A stretch of DNA of 64,000 nt, taken from Agrypnia vestita (taxonomy: Eukaryota > Arthropoda > Insecta > Trichoptera > Phryganeidae). The notes under the pieces are model-generated. The model saw nothing but the letters and a program-made list of their open reading frames with translations. It was not told the DNA's origin and ran no database searches. Shown here one piece after another: positions 37,595 through 50,500 of the stretch. The stretch is from contig JADDOH010003947.1 in the NCBI GenBank assembly GCA_016648135.1, positions 62,001 through 126,000 of the forward strand, read 5' to 3'. The translations under genes were made by a program, and so were the position numbers. Each line of letters starts with the position of its first letter. Position 1 is the stretch's first letter.

Positions 37595-37600
37595 AATAAA
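37595..37600 (+). promoter_or_regulatory. Candidate polyadenylation signal of CAPN7
   Basis: AATAAA lies 20 bases after the CAPN7 stop codon, implying a very short 3' UTR if used. It is the nearest canonical signal downstream of the last exon. Confidence 0.55.
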
Positions 37601-37619
37601 CTATGTGACCTGTGTTAGA

Positions 37620-40075
37620 TGTGTTTTCAACTCAATAATTTATTGTTTTAATTAATATTTTTATACGTTGCTTAATAATTAAAAAAAATACAATTACGTA
37701 TATACATATTATATTACAAATATTTTTATCAATTTATTTAGAGCATGTATTTGTGAGAGTAATGTAGGTAGTATAATAATCACAAATAAGATAGTACCAT
37801 CAATGTTACATTTTTAGTTCATGTTTTTTTATATTAACCTCTTCGGACCCAAGGGATAATCAAAATTGGTTCTTTAATTCATAAATTTTTTACAGTTCTT
37901 AAAACATTTCAAATTTGGGATTCAACATACCACTAATAATATCTATTGATAGTTAGCTTAATTAATCTGTAAAAGGACACAATGCCAAACATTGATCTGA
38001 GAGATTTTTTTCCAACTGTCAACCTGTATCTCCTATTGGCGACACTGGGTCTGAGGAGGTTAAGAACAGTGTAAACTTTAATTGAGTTGTTTCCGGCTTG
38101 TGTTCCACTGATAAAATTTGTGATTTCGCAATAAAATCAATTATTAATCAGTTTTTTTGATGTTTTTAAGTATGATATTTGAAAATCAGTCAACATTGTT
38201 GGAATTCCAAAATTTTTTATCAAAGTAATGTGTGCCTGTGATTAAAATGTGTTAAAATTTGTGAATTTTTTGAGTGTCCAAAATGTGCTGAATGTTGTCA
38301 CGAAGTTTGTGAAATTTGATTATATTTTGAAAACATTAAAATTTTGTTTATTTACTATTGTTATTAATTATTGTTTTAAGGATATTAATAGCCTAATAAT
38401 TAGAACAATTATTGTTCTGCTTATAATTGCAAGTTATAAAAAAGTGCCTGGAGTTACCATTACACATATAAGTAATCGTGCATATTCATGCAATCTTTTC
38501 TCTATTACTTCAGAAACTGTAAAATGAATATTAAACATTTATGTATGTAGTTTTATGTCAAAATTGAAATCAATTTGTTAAAGATCTCACCATGCTTATA
38601 TTGTCCAATTGTATTTTTTCGTAAGGAATTTTTTGGAACGTCCAATGCAGCGTTGAAAAATAAAATGCAATAAATGTATATGATTTAATTGCAAAGCAAA
38701 TAGAACATTTTAAAAATTGATTTCTCTGTATGAGAAATGCACTTCTTCCACTTATACAAAATTTGCATGCACCATCAAAGTAATTGGTGGCCATATGACT
38801 TGTATTCTTAATAGTTTTCAGATCGGTAGAGCCTGTCTTCTTAATATTATGTCAATGGACTTTTGCATAAAAAAAATAATTTGGCTATAGCCATACAGGT
38901 ACTAACATGAACACTTGTAAAAGTACATGCCTCGAATAAATTATACTGTCTAATTAATAATTATGGTTCACACTGTTCTATTATCACATATATATTGTAT
39001 GTATACAGTGGTTTTATACTTAGACATTGATGAATAAAGCATGTCTGCTATATTTGTGTATTTCTTTTTCCTGTACAATTTTGATATTAATAACTGTTGT
39101 TTGATTCTCAGTTTTTAAAATGAAATTGTAAAATCTGAATCCTGCCAGGATTTCATCCTTCTGAAAGAAAAAAATCACTATGATCCTACCTATGCTTCGT
39201 TCTTCGCAATACTTGTCCACAGAAAATCCACATATCGAGTAGCTTGACAGTCTACTGGTTAACAGGCTCACTGCGAGCCTTTGACAGCGAGCAAAAGCTT
39301 GGAAAATGCCGAAGTTTCTTTAAAATTATTTTTGTCAACCCACAATCTGTAGCTGACAATTCAGAATAATGCCGAGCTTGCTGAAGAATGTTAGAACAAG
39401 ATGGTGAAACTCTAGATGATGCAACATCGTTATTGACATCAGGAGTCAGCTATCGGCGAATTGATCAGGAACACATCTGTGAATAAGAACCGTTGATCCG
39501 CCTCATCCTCTTCCTCAGAGTCGCTGCAGTCTGATAGGTATTTGTCCTCACTAAGTTCATACTATAGTTCATTTTCAAATTGCACGAATAACATTTTGTT
39601 TTCGGCCTAGAAGGCCCCGCTCTGTCGTCCATATTCAATCTACATCAGGCAGTCAAAACCGCGTGCGCGCTATTTAAAAAATCGCGATAGTTGCCGGTCA
39701 AACACTGAGCAATGAAAGTTATATTGACGTAAAAAGCCAAGTGGAGTGTGCGGAGTTTCTCGCAACCAGAGCACTTCGCCAACTGGCGGAATTGGCAGTG
39801 AACCTGTTAAGAAACTTACCTAATGATCTTTTGATCGCTCATTCCAGATCAACAAGTTATTCCCATTTTTAATAGAACAGGCATTAGCTTAGTCTGAATA
39901 AGAAAGAATATTGATGCGACATATTCTGTGTCTAACAATCTTTATTTAAAAGAAATACTTTCATATAAGTAAGTACATGTTAAATATGTGTGGTGTGTTC
40001 CGTAAAGGAAAAATAAATGTAAGATTTAAGAAATATCTAGTGTATTCAGAAATGTGTAAATTGGATAAAGCATAA
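37620..40075. other. Intergenic stretch downstream of CAPN7
   Basis: AT-rich with no supported gene. 39230-39800 is richer in GC and resembles old repeat sequence. 39840-39950 carries the tail of the SINE family at 25785. Confidence 0.4.
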
Positions 40076-40077
40076 AC

Positions 40078-40200
40078 AGCGGCCCTTGCGGCCCAGTGGG
40101 CATGATTCTGGCCTCTCACGCCGAGAGTTTCAGGTTCGATTCCCGGTGAGGTCATAATTAATCTGTAACTTACTCAAGCCGGTGTATTTTGTGATGTACA
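40078..40200 (+). mobile_element. tRNA-derived SINE
   Basis: Head CGGCCCTTGCGGCCCAGTGG, CTCTCACGCCGAGAG and box B GGTTCGATTCCC followed by GGTGAGGTCA; same family as 30105. Confidence 0.65.
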
Positions 40201-40309
40201 GTCTGTTCAAACCTTTAATAGAGACGATTTATGTATGAGTAACAAAATGTTCACAAAGAAATATTTTTTAATAAATGTATATTTTTTAAATAATAATTAG
40301 GTTTTAAAA

Positions 40310-40685
40310 CATACAAAACAAAATACGTACATTCCTGCCTTGATAATGAGTCAAAAATGTTCAAGCAACCCTAATATAAATAGTTATGGAGATATGTAAT
40401 TTTTTTTTTACAATATTTCTGAATTACTTTTTACAAAAAGTAGAACAATCATTACGTAAGGGGTGTTCAGTGAGAACAATAAGCATGATTTTTATTGAAA
40501 TATACAGGGTCGTTTGTAAAACATTAATAACCTCGCAGAACTATATTCCTGTCTTTATTATGAGTCGAAAATCTTCAAGCAACCATGACCTAATATCAAT
40601 AATAATGGGGATATAGGTATGACATCAAAGTTTGCATTTTCAATATTTCTGACTTATTTTTTGTAAAACGTGGTCTATTATGCCG
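40310..40685. mobile_element. Two partial copies of the 10734-type foldback
   Basis: 40325-40445 and 40503-40680 each carry CCTTGATAATGAGTC-like, CAAGCAACC and AATATTTCTGA phrases of the foldback at 10734. The second begins ATACAGGGTCGTTTGTAAAA. Both are truncated. Confidence 0.6.
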
Positions 40686-40931
40686 GCGCTATTGGCGCAT
40701 ACAGCGAACTAACACAATCAAAGCGTGTATGGCACGCTTCCCGAATGGGCACTAACACATAAGTCGTTTATATTAAAGATTTGAACAGACTGACTGTACT
40801 AAGCTTTAGCAATTGGACCTCTTGGCCTGTTGAAGCGTAAAAAAAAATATATACAGGAGTATCATAGCTAGTAGCAAAAAGTCTACAGGTGGAGTCCTGC
40901 CATGATAATGAGTCTAACTAATTAACTTACT

Positions 40932-41381
40932 ATTGGGGGTAGGCAGAGAGGATAGGGCGCCACACTCTTCTGTCCCTACATACAACTCTCGCCTCATCCA
41001 CATTAATAAATCTTCACATGCAAGCTCGCCAGTTGTTGAGGCTTCTAACGGGACCATCTTCCAGTATCTGATTTATCTGGTCAATGCCACGTCTTCCGTC
41101 TTTCTGGCGCGCGCGATCAACACTTGAATTGTATATTTTTCTTACCATTCTTCCCTCATTCATTCGCTCAACATGCCCAAACCATCTGAGCAACCCTTTT
41201 TTAATTCTAGTAATTATACTAATATCAGATTTACATTCATTCCTAATATCTGCATTCTTTACTCTATCACAAATTGATTTGCCACACATATGTCTGAGGG
41301 ATCTCATCTCCACTGCATTCAATCTACTTTCATTCCTCTTCTGCCAGCTCCAGGCTTCGCTTCCATACATCAGTGTTGGTA
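40932..41381 (-). mobile_element. LINE 3' fragment (GHVERMNE type)
   Basis: Minus strand: MYGSEAWSWQKRNESRLNAV, EMRSLRHMCGKSICDRVKNA, LLRWFGHVERMNEGRMVRKI, then DGRRGIDQINQILED. This is the conserved region after the reverse transcriptase of RTE/CR1-like LINEs. A second copy lies at 61357-61760. Confidence 0.8.
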
Positions 41382-41453
41382 ATGATAATGAGTCAAAAAT
41401 GTTTAAGCAATCATGACCTAATCAATATTGCCTGCTCATGACCTAATCAATAT

Positions 41454-41872
41454 AACTTGGCGTGCGGCAACATTGGAACTAAAACCCGCCCCGCCCGCAC
41501 CCGGCGGTAACCCCTCGCCCTGTAATTCAGTACAATTTTGTATTTGCACGGGAGCTGTGACATCTTGATTACCAATATACACTGAATTATTATGTCCAAA
41601 ACAACCAAAACAGTCCGGGGTGGTGCAAGAACAATTGCCAATGAAGTATTTAAGTTTTGCGAAGCTGAAAAAGCAAATAATGTACCAATATTACCGTCTG
41701 ACAGTTTGACAGATAGAGCGGCTGCCGCGGAGCGCGCTGTTACCTGACAAAATTTATATTGAAGGTTTTGACACTGGTCACCGGACATTCAGTACATTAT
41801 GTATTGTGTAATAAATTTACAACCTGGCAACTTCTGTTTCGCGACAGGGGCGCCCTCCCTCGCACGCCAAGT
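41454..41872 (+). mobile_element. TIR element with short conserved ORF, copy 1
   Basis: Ends ACTTGGCGTGCGG and CGCACGCCAAGT are inverted repeats, flanked by TATA. It contains a 51-codon plus-strand ORF (41592-41747) starting MSKTTKTVRGGARTIANEVF and going on to KFCEAEKANNVPILPSD, resembling the N-terminal helix-turn-helix part of an insect DDE transposase. The catalytic part is absent. A reverse copy is at 49498-49918. Confidence 0.7.
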
Positions 41873-42164
41873 TATAGTGGTGGCACTCTAGTTATGGAGA
41901 TGTGCAATATCAAAGGTTGCATCTTTTTTTTTATATTTCCAACTTTTTTTTGAAAAAAGTTGAACTATCATTATAGTAAGTTGTATGTCGTATCTTGTAA
42001 TCGATTATGAAAAATTCATTCGCTTCAATAAAACTCAAATAAAATGATTTAAACCTTGTAAAAAAATTATATTTTAAATTTTGCAAGGTTTTTATAATTT
42101 AATCGACTTGTATTAAAGCGAATGAATTTCTCATAATCAATACAAGTTCACAATTTGCGAATTA

Positions 42165-44170
42165 CTTAATGTTTGTTTATGTTTTAGAGCTATATGATTG
42201 GTTGAATTCATTAATTCCAAACCTGTCAAAATTGACGGCATTACAATGTTATACAATAACTGTCAAGATACCAAAATGGCAATTATTGCTATTTTTAGAA
42301 TATTGAAGAATGCCCATTCTTACACTGGTCGTGATGATGAAGTAATGAAATTCAAAATACATTTCAAACAATAATTTATTAACAACTTGTTTCAAAATAC
42401 ATATCTTTTAACTTTCTAGGATATATATTAAAAAAATTATACCCATAAAGCAGTTTCATCCAAGATCTATAAATTCGCATTTCAAAAATACATTTTCTAG
42501 CTGTTAACACATCATAAGCGTTAATATTTGTCTATTAAAATTTATGTTGCTTTCTAAGCATATAAATATTATTATAAATGTCAATTAATAATAAGTATGT
42601 TCTAAGATATTCAATCAATCGTAAATACAATAATTGTCACTGTGTTCTAAAAAATAATTTTCCCAATTGTCAGATCGGAAAATTGAGAGTAACAGATTTT
42701 ACAAAAATATATGTAAACTAAATTTAATTATCAACAGGTATATTATTCAATTGACATTGTATCACAATAAACAACTAACTTCTCTAATAATTGTTATGAA
42801 AGATTATCAATTATCATTCCTAATTGGTTCATTATGTGCGAGATGTATGTTAAAATTTGCATCTACATATTCACAGCGAAAAGAGTGCAAAAAACATCTA
42901 ATTTATGAACCTTTAATTACATAGTTATTAATACCTATATATCGAACTATACTGTGTTCACCATGAAGAAAACTGTACACTTTTTTTTACAAATATATTT
43001 GTTTCTTAAATGTTTCCTTTTCGGTAGACTAAAGTAAGTCGCATACCACTCAATAGATCACAGATTAATTCACCATCTGGACTTCATTTTTCGAATCAAT
43101 AAAATGTGTATTAAAAATTCACAGGAATGATTTGTGATATTAAATTATGATATTACATAGATTAAATAACTTCTTGAATATCTATTCAAACTACATTTTA
43201 TGTTCCATCAAAATTCTGCAGATTTTTGCATACATAATATACACTATGTTATGAGTTATGATGGAATTAGCAGAAATGACAAACAATATTTAAAACCTTG
43301 ATTATAAAATTTCCCATGTTAATCCTCATATTTCAGCAAGTATTGAACATAATAAAATCATGTATATGAGGAGGATATATGGAGGAATATTGTATATGAG
43401 CTTCTGATTTTAAAGCCAGAACAGAATTTTAAAATTAATATGGTTTTGGTAAAATGCTTCTGTCACACAGAAACATGGTTTCAAAATCAGTTATTAATCA
43501 TGAAATCGACATTCTTGGTAAGATAATCATTTTCAAACATGTCTCTCTGTATTCTAGTTGTATGAAAAATAGCATTTTTGCTTATAAATTCATCATACAC
43601 AGAAGACTCTAGATTATCTAGTGGTAAGGGGAAAAGTCCTGAATAATAAAAACTCAGATAATTTAAAAAAAAAAATTAGAAAAAAAAGACATTATGCATC
43701 CACCCGCTTCTTTTAAAAGTATACACTAAATCTAAGCATAATGATAATTTGTGAACAGGTCTAAAACTGAAATTTCTAGATTTTTTCTATTCCATCAATC
43801 TGACTTTTTGGTACATAGTAGTTGAATTAAAAAAATTTAAATAGTATTTTAGAAAATGTTTTAAAAAAATAATTTTAAAAATTTTCTGCCCGAGTTAACG
43901 CAACCATAGAAAATCGAGAGGTTTACTATATGTTCATAATATTGTGAATGAATTGAATGCTTTCACACAAACAATTATACGCAGAGAACATTAATCTAAG
44001 CTTAAACTCGAGACGTAGAGTCTGCACCCGCGCTGTGTGAGAGTATGAATGATTGAACGACGTGTTTTTTAGTTATGTACTAAATAAATAAATTTCATCA
44101 CATTGATATATCACCACCAATCTACTAATAGCATCCATCATTCAGTTTTGTTTTCTCATACACATATCGT
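42165..44170. other. AT-rich stretch, nothing recognised
   Basis: No gene, RNA or clear repeat was identified. One 85-codon ORF at 42667-42924 has no recognisable features. Confidence 0.4.
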
Positions 44171-44171
44171 C

Positions 44172-44322
44172 TTAGGCCCGGTTGTTTCAAGTTGGATTAA
44201 AATAAATGTTTGTTTAAAGCATAGATTTTTACGGAAACGGATCATTTGATTGATGGAGAATGCAAAAATCTATGCTTTAAACAAACTTTTACTTTAATCG
44301 AACTTGAAACAACCGGGCCTTA
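44172..44322. mobile_element. Tourist-like MITE, best-preserved copy
   Basis: Near-perfect palindrome: GGCCCGGTTGTTTCAAGTT at the left and AACTTGAAACAACCGGGCC at the right, with GCATAGATTTTTACGG mirrored by GCAAAAATCTATGC. Flanked by TTA/TTA. Confidence 0.8.
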
Positions 44323-44973
44323 CAGACTTACTGTTCAAACCAATGGTTTAAACTGAAATACTTGAAATAATATGTTTAAAATTTCAACGTTCGATTACTA
44401 ATTTTAATCAATCATCAAAACAACTTAGTGTGAAATTTTAATGTTTCATGAAGAGGCATAAAAAATAAATGTTTGTTGTTTGGTCCTAGTATACAACTAA
44501 AAATAGTATAAATTATATGAAAGAAATACCTAAGTCGACCTTTCTTTGTACAATTTAAATAAATATATGAACTATGAATAGATATTCAATTTAATTTGCA
44601 AACAATAGACAACAATGCACATCAACTAAAATAAAATGCAAATGAAGTCAAAATGATAGAATATTTTCAATAACATTCACTCAATTGTGTTATGTTTCAA
44701 TACTGAATAATACAACCACGTTTAAAATAAAATTACAATAAATTAACAAACTCCCGGGTGAAAAATCTTTCAAGACGACATTCCCGACAGCACTTCATAA
44801 ATCTAATGTAAAATAATATAATTTATTAAAAATCTAGAAAGAAAAATGTTTCATGGTCTAGGAAATTACTAAGGATGTACGTCAAAACAGCTTTAAATAT
44901 AGTAATCAATAATGGATAATATTAAAGGTTATTGAAAGTAAGAATCTAAAATATCACATTATTTCTGATACAC

Positions 44974-45593
44974 TAAGGCCCGGTTGCGCCATCTAAAGTA
45001 AAGGTAAAAAAAGTTACTTGAGTAACTTTTTTTACTAAAACGGGTTGCGCCATCTATGGTAAAAATATTTAACTCGCCGAAGTACATACATATGAGTAAC
45101 TTTTTTTTCTCTCCAAGATAGGTGGGTATAGGTAAAAACGTTGGTAAAAAAAATGTCCGTCCTCTCACAGCTGATTTGAAAATGTGACATTTATCCATAT
45201 AGGTACTTGTCATTTGAATTTTGTCGCTGTCATTTTCGTATTGAAATTTGTAAACATTAAAATGAATCTTTTAATTTCGCGTTATTTTAGCAATGGTTTG
45301 ACGTTTGTCTGGTTTGTTTCATAGAATAAAGTGGTTTGTTTGAAATGGTTTTGAACCACAAAAGTACGTATTGCCAGTGGTGAAAAACTGAAATAAATCA
45401 AATTCCATAGCCAAATGCGGTATTTGAGGTTTATTCCGCTTGGCACCCTATTAGCCTTATTATTGGTTTGACAGTGGCAAAAAAGACGTTTGTGCAACCC
45501 GAAATCGAGTTTACTCTCAGCTGAGGGTAAAAAAAGTTACTCGGGTCAATGTTACCGAACCAAATTTACTTCTGCTTGCGCAACCGAGCCTAA
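44974..45593. mobile_element. 620-bp TIR element with GGCCCGGTTGCGCCAT end
   Basis: Starts TAAGGCCCGGTTGCGCCATC and ends TTGCGCAACCGAGCCTAAAT. The subterminal AGTTACTTGAGTAACTTTTT and GGGTTGCGCCATCTATGG repeat motifs are internal copies of the end. A TAA duplication fits PIF-Harbinger mobilisation. Related in design to the smaller MITEs. Confidence 0.65.
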
Positions 45594-45810
45594 ATAAACC
45601 CTGCAATACTTATAAAAAAAAGCAATATAAGCATTATATATTTTAAATATATTTGGTGAGCATACTGACTGATATTTTTTTTAGAAAATCAACCAAGTAA
45701 CCAGTGATGTCTCTATGAGTTTGAATCAGTTTGCATAAACTGACTTTTAATATGGGGATCTTCTGGCTGAACATTTTTTAATAAAATCAATCGCCAAAAT
45801 ACCATACACC

Positions 45811-46047
45811 TGCAGTCCCTACGTAAACTCGGACATCTACCAAAAATGTATTATTAACTTTTTTGTACCAAAACATAGAAAATAATCTTCTCCGCAATAC
45901 AAAATTTTTAAAAAATGTACTTTTTTAAGAGGAAAATTTACATAAAAGCGAACAAATATGCTCATTCTGTATGCAAGACCAAACTTCAAACAGCACTCCT
46001 GTAAAATTGCCTTTTTAAGGTGTCTTAGTTTACGTAAGGACTGTCAA
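45811..46047. mobile_element. 237-bp MITE with CAGTCCCTACGTAAACT ends
   Basis: GCAGTCCCTACGTAAACTC and AGTTTACGTAAGGACTG are inverted terminal repeats. The inner ACTCCTGTAAAATTG also occurs in the element at 35719, suggesting one group with CCTACGTA-type ends. Confidence 0.65.
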
Positions 46048-46621
46048 CATGTTTCGTAATATTAAGAATCATTTATTTTAATCATCACTGAACTATGTAC
46101 TACGAAGACTTTTTATTTATTCAAGGCCATTATTTAATAAATTCATATTATTGATTATGAAGAATTTATATTTTGATTAATTTATTTATGAATTTATGGT
46201 AGGTATTAATTAGGTTGAACATGTTTAACAAGTGTATTGTGCATATGAATTAATTCATTTTGAATTTTTTATTAAGTTTTTGCTATTTTTTATAATGCTT
46301 CATTACTTACAATGTACATATCTTACTTTATCATCAAATCCCACTCTATGGGCCTAAAACATAAATTACTTCCGAATGTATTAATTTTTAAGCAGGTTTT
46401 GATATTGTTGCAAACGCGGTGTGTATAAAAGTGCAAAGCTTAGTTCGATAATTAAAATAAACATGTTGCACTACCACGAAATAAAATACTATATCAATTC
46501 AACTGCAGAATGTCATTCAAATAGTTAAAAACATTGGATATAGTTGTTTATTGAAAGGCTATAACTTGCCATTCTTTTAGCAATTTAAAAATAATATATA
46601 TGAATATTATATACATACATA

Positions 46622-47179
46622 CCAGAGCTAGCAGCAGAAACTTGGCCGATAGATTCCTGCCTACGTTTAAGCAACCATGACCTACCTACTATCAATAGTT
46701 ATAGAGATGTGCAATATATAAGTTTGCATTTTTTTTTCTCAATATTTCTGACTTATTTTTTGCAAAAAGTTGAACTATCATTATAGTAACTTATATCGAT
46801 TATTTATAACGATTATGAAAAATTAATTTGCTTCAATACAACTTAAATAATGAACTTATGAAAAATTAATTTGCTTCAATACAACTCAAATAAAATGATA
46901 AAAACATTGTAAAAAAAAACTTTTTTCAATTTTTGCAAGGTTTTTATCATTTTATTCGACTTGTATCAAAGCGAATGAATTTTTCATAATCAACATAAGT
47001 TACTGTAATGATAGTTCAACTTTCTGCAAAAAATAAGTCAAAAATTTTGAAAAAAAAATACAAACTTTGATATTGCGTATTTCCGTGCACTATTGATATT
47101 AAGTTGTGGTTGCTTGAACATTTTAGACTCATAACATAGGCAGGAATCTACCGGCCATGTTTCTGCTGGTAGCTCTGGC
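46622..47179. mobile_element. 558-bp foldback element
   Basis: Arms begin CCAGAGCTAGCAGCAGAAAC and end GTTTCTGCTGGTAGCTCTGG. They share ATTCCTGCC, AAGCAACCATGACC, CAATATTTCTGAC and AAGTTGAACTATCATTA with the 10734 element. A 29-bp direct duplication lies inside at 46816-46890. Confidence 0.75.
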
Positions 47180-47565
47180 ACACCCTGCATATATACACAC
47201 AAAAAAAATGAGAATGCCAACATCAGTTCAGTGGTAGCGAAACAGTGGATAATTTTTTTGAAGGACATCACTGGTATGAACCCTTCCAGACTTCTACAGT
47301 TTCGTTTGTACTTGTGAGTCAAAATAATGCAGGTTGCCATTAGTATCTATGGAACTTGGCTGCTTCCTGCATCTTTGAAAATCTTATAAATTTAACCTAA
47401 CAGCGATAAATTATAAATAACACAATGGTCTGTTCAACCAAAGATTTCGGTTTGACCAAATACAATTCTAAATAAATATATTTGAAAAGCTGCATATAGA
47501 ATTATTCTCATAAATTAGATACAGTTTTAAAATTTGCCTAATGTGGATCTGTTTTAAACAGAAAA

Positions 47566-50500
47566 TTATTTATATAGAAAGCTAATAATAAACGGCATTA
47601 TCTTTTCCGGTTCATTCAAGTGCACGTGATGAGTTCCTTGGACCTCGTGGCATATCACCAATGGAGCATGTTCCTTTATTTTATCCAGCACCATACCATA
47701 ATAGGCAGGGTTGTCCCAATCCATGCCGGGGATTGCCTTGATGTTGAGAACTTTACACTTGATTTTTTTTGCATACTCTAAAACATATTCGATGCTGAAC
47801 ATCCCCAAGACGGCAGGCTTCAACCTGACGTCTCGGGAAAAGTGGTAACCATTTTTCGATGCGGTTCTAGTCATCCCGCGCTGCATCAGTATCTCGCATG
47901 ATCTTTCTGTTATAGATCCCTTATAGGCATCCATGACCACTTGCAACATTTCTTCATACGAGTAACAAGGCAAGTCGTCCGGGGTCAATGTTTCGTATTT
48001 CAAAAATGCGTCAATGCTGGGGCCTGTCGCATCCACAATTTTTTTTGTGTCCTTGACTGACGGGCTCACAATGTCGATGCTGATATATCGGTCCACTTCA
48101 TCCGGAAACGAGGCCGCGTACATGAAGCTCAGAGCGCCGCCCATCGAGTGGCCCAGTAAGACAACTTTGGTCCACTTGAAATGATTGACGATTCTCCGTA
48201 TAAGCGAGATGCCATCCCAGAAGATGTAGTAGTGCAGGCCGGGTGGATAATGAGAGGATAGGCCGTGCCCGGGTAGGTCAATGGCGAGCATGGCTATGTC
48301 CACGGGCAACATCGGGCCGATGGTGTCCCAGGTGCCGGCGTTATCCTGCCAGCCATGCAGGGCGAGTATAGGCTGTTTCTCTCGTGGGCCCCACCACCGG
48401 CCGCTCACGTGTCCCCATGGGACGGGAATTTTTATTTCTGCACATTCTCTTACATCTGATTCGTCTAAAAAAACAATCTTAATTAGAAATAATTTTGCAA
48501 AAAATAAATCATAATCTTAGAATTAAAATAAAATAAGATGTTATTTGGTGGTCTGTATGTGTAATAAGTAATCTTTTAATTTCATTCATGGAGTCGAGTT
48601 TTAACTTTTTTCAAAACAGAGGATACAGGGTGTCTCATAGCTAGTAGCAAAAACTTATTTACACTTTGGATGAAATATGGACAGTTATGGAGATAAGCAA
48701 TAAGATAATAAATATTGGCTTTTTTTCAATATTTCCAACTTATTTTCTGTAAAATTTCGGACTAACTCTAAATATTAAAAATATACTTTGATATTATAAG
48801 CTTTGATACAAGTTAAATAAAATGATAATGCATTTTTTTGTAAGGTTTTTTTGTTATATTTGACTTGAATTAAAGCAAATTAATTTTTAATATTTCATGG
48901 AAGTTACCGTAGTGATAGACATTTTGCAGAGACAAATATTGAAAAAAATACTAATTTTGACGCTACTTATCTTCATAAATATTGACATTCACCCAAAGTG
49001 TGGGGAATATTTTCTTTTCAAAATTGAAATGTTTTTTTCAATGTTTTTCTAACATTCTACATGAAGATTCTACATTCACAAAGAAACCATAACCACTGGA
49101 AATGTGGAGAAATCGGTCAATCATTCTGGATGCTTCGCGAACCGACATTGTGTATATAAGCGATGACGGCCACTGTGGAGCCAGAATTGTTTAGACAAGA
49201 TAGATAGAAGGGACCGTAGAAGAAAGCGAATTGAGAACTCGCGTAATATCATAAACAAGAAATAGGCAAGAGTAAAGTGAAAAAAAATGAGTAAAGTGGA
49301 CTTCTTTTTATTTAAGAAAGACAATCAAATTAATATGTGTAAGCCGTGCGTACTTCGCATATAGTCTCGTTCTGTGTTGTTTACGGGTATCGTGGTGTCC
49401 CTATGGCGGGGCGGGTATAAATAGACCACCATTCGGGAACGCGGCCTCTTTTTGCTTAGCGCCCGCGTGAAATACAGGAGGTAGAATGCGACCACTATAA
49501 ATTGGCGTGCGAGGAGGGCGTCCCTGTCGCGTAACAGAAGTTGCCAGGGTGTAAATTTATTACACAATACAAAATATACAGAATGTCCGGTGACTGGTGT
49601 CGTAGCCTTTAACAAAAATTTAGCCGGGCAGCACTAAAGAAACCAAGCAGTAATAGCGGCCGTTCTATCTGTCAAACTGTCAGACGGTAATATCGGTCCA
49701 TTATTTGCTTTTTCAGCTTCGCAAAACTTTAATACTTCATTGGCTTGCACCATCCCGGACTGTTTAGGATGTTTTGGACATAATAATTCAGTGTATATTG
49801 GTAATCAAGATGTTACAGCTCCTGAGCGAATACAAAATTGAACTGAATGACAGGGCGAGGGGTTACCGCGGTGCGGGCGGGGCGGGTTTTAGTTCCAAAT
49901 TCGCCGCATGCCAATTTACGTTGGGCAAGCAATAGAATGGTCGTTCCTATTGTTTAAGTCATCAATACAAGTCCCTACATAGTACCGAGTTTTATCTGAT
50001 GTAATTAACACCAGTTTTACGGCACCCGTCAAATTGACAGATTTCCGATTTGCTTTGTAAATTTTACTAAACAGGCAAAAAAAAATCTGATTTTTTAAAA
50101 TGAGTTTTTATAAAATGGATCAGTGCAAATATATTTACTGTTTTTTTAATTCAGAAACCTCTTATTTTTGAAAATCTTGTTGCTTTGGACACCCTCAAAT
50201 TGACGGGATTTGGTAGTTTAAAGAATATCCCTTTTGAATTCGTTGCATTTGTGAAATTATTACTTTTGAAACAACATAATCATATTTCTACACTTTGTGT
50301 GAAGCAATGAAGAAAGAATGTTGTTGATGTTGAGAAAGTTTTATTTCAAACACAAATTACAAGTACCTATGCACTGTGTAAAGCATTTGGAACATTATGA
50401 TTTATGGGTCAATAAAAAAAGGTCTCTTGGAGGATTGATTTCTGGCAATGTTGACCACATGAAAATCTTCAGTTTTAGAATTGTAGACTGTGTGTGAAGA

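Larger units (their letters stand above)
40851..42160. mobile_element. Nested transposon stack
   Basis: A foldback related to 46622 and 48626 (start ACAGGAGTATCATAGCTAGT; right portion 41885-42160) is interrupted by a LINE fragment at 40932-41381 and, between the two foldback pieces, by a TIR element at 41454-41872. Foldback words (TGATAATGAGTC, CATGACCTAATCAATA) appear on both sides of the insertions, which gives the order of events. Confidence 0.7.
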
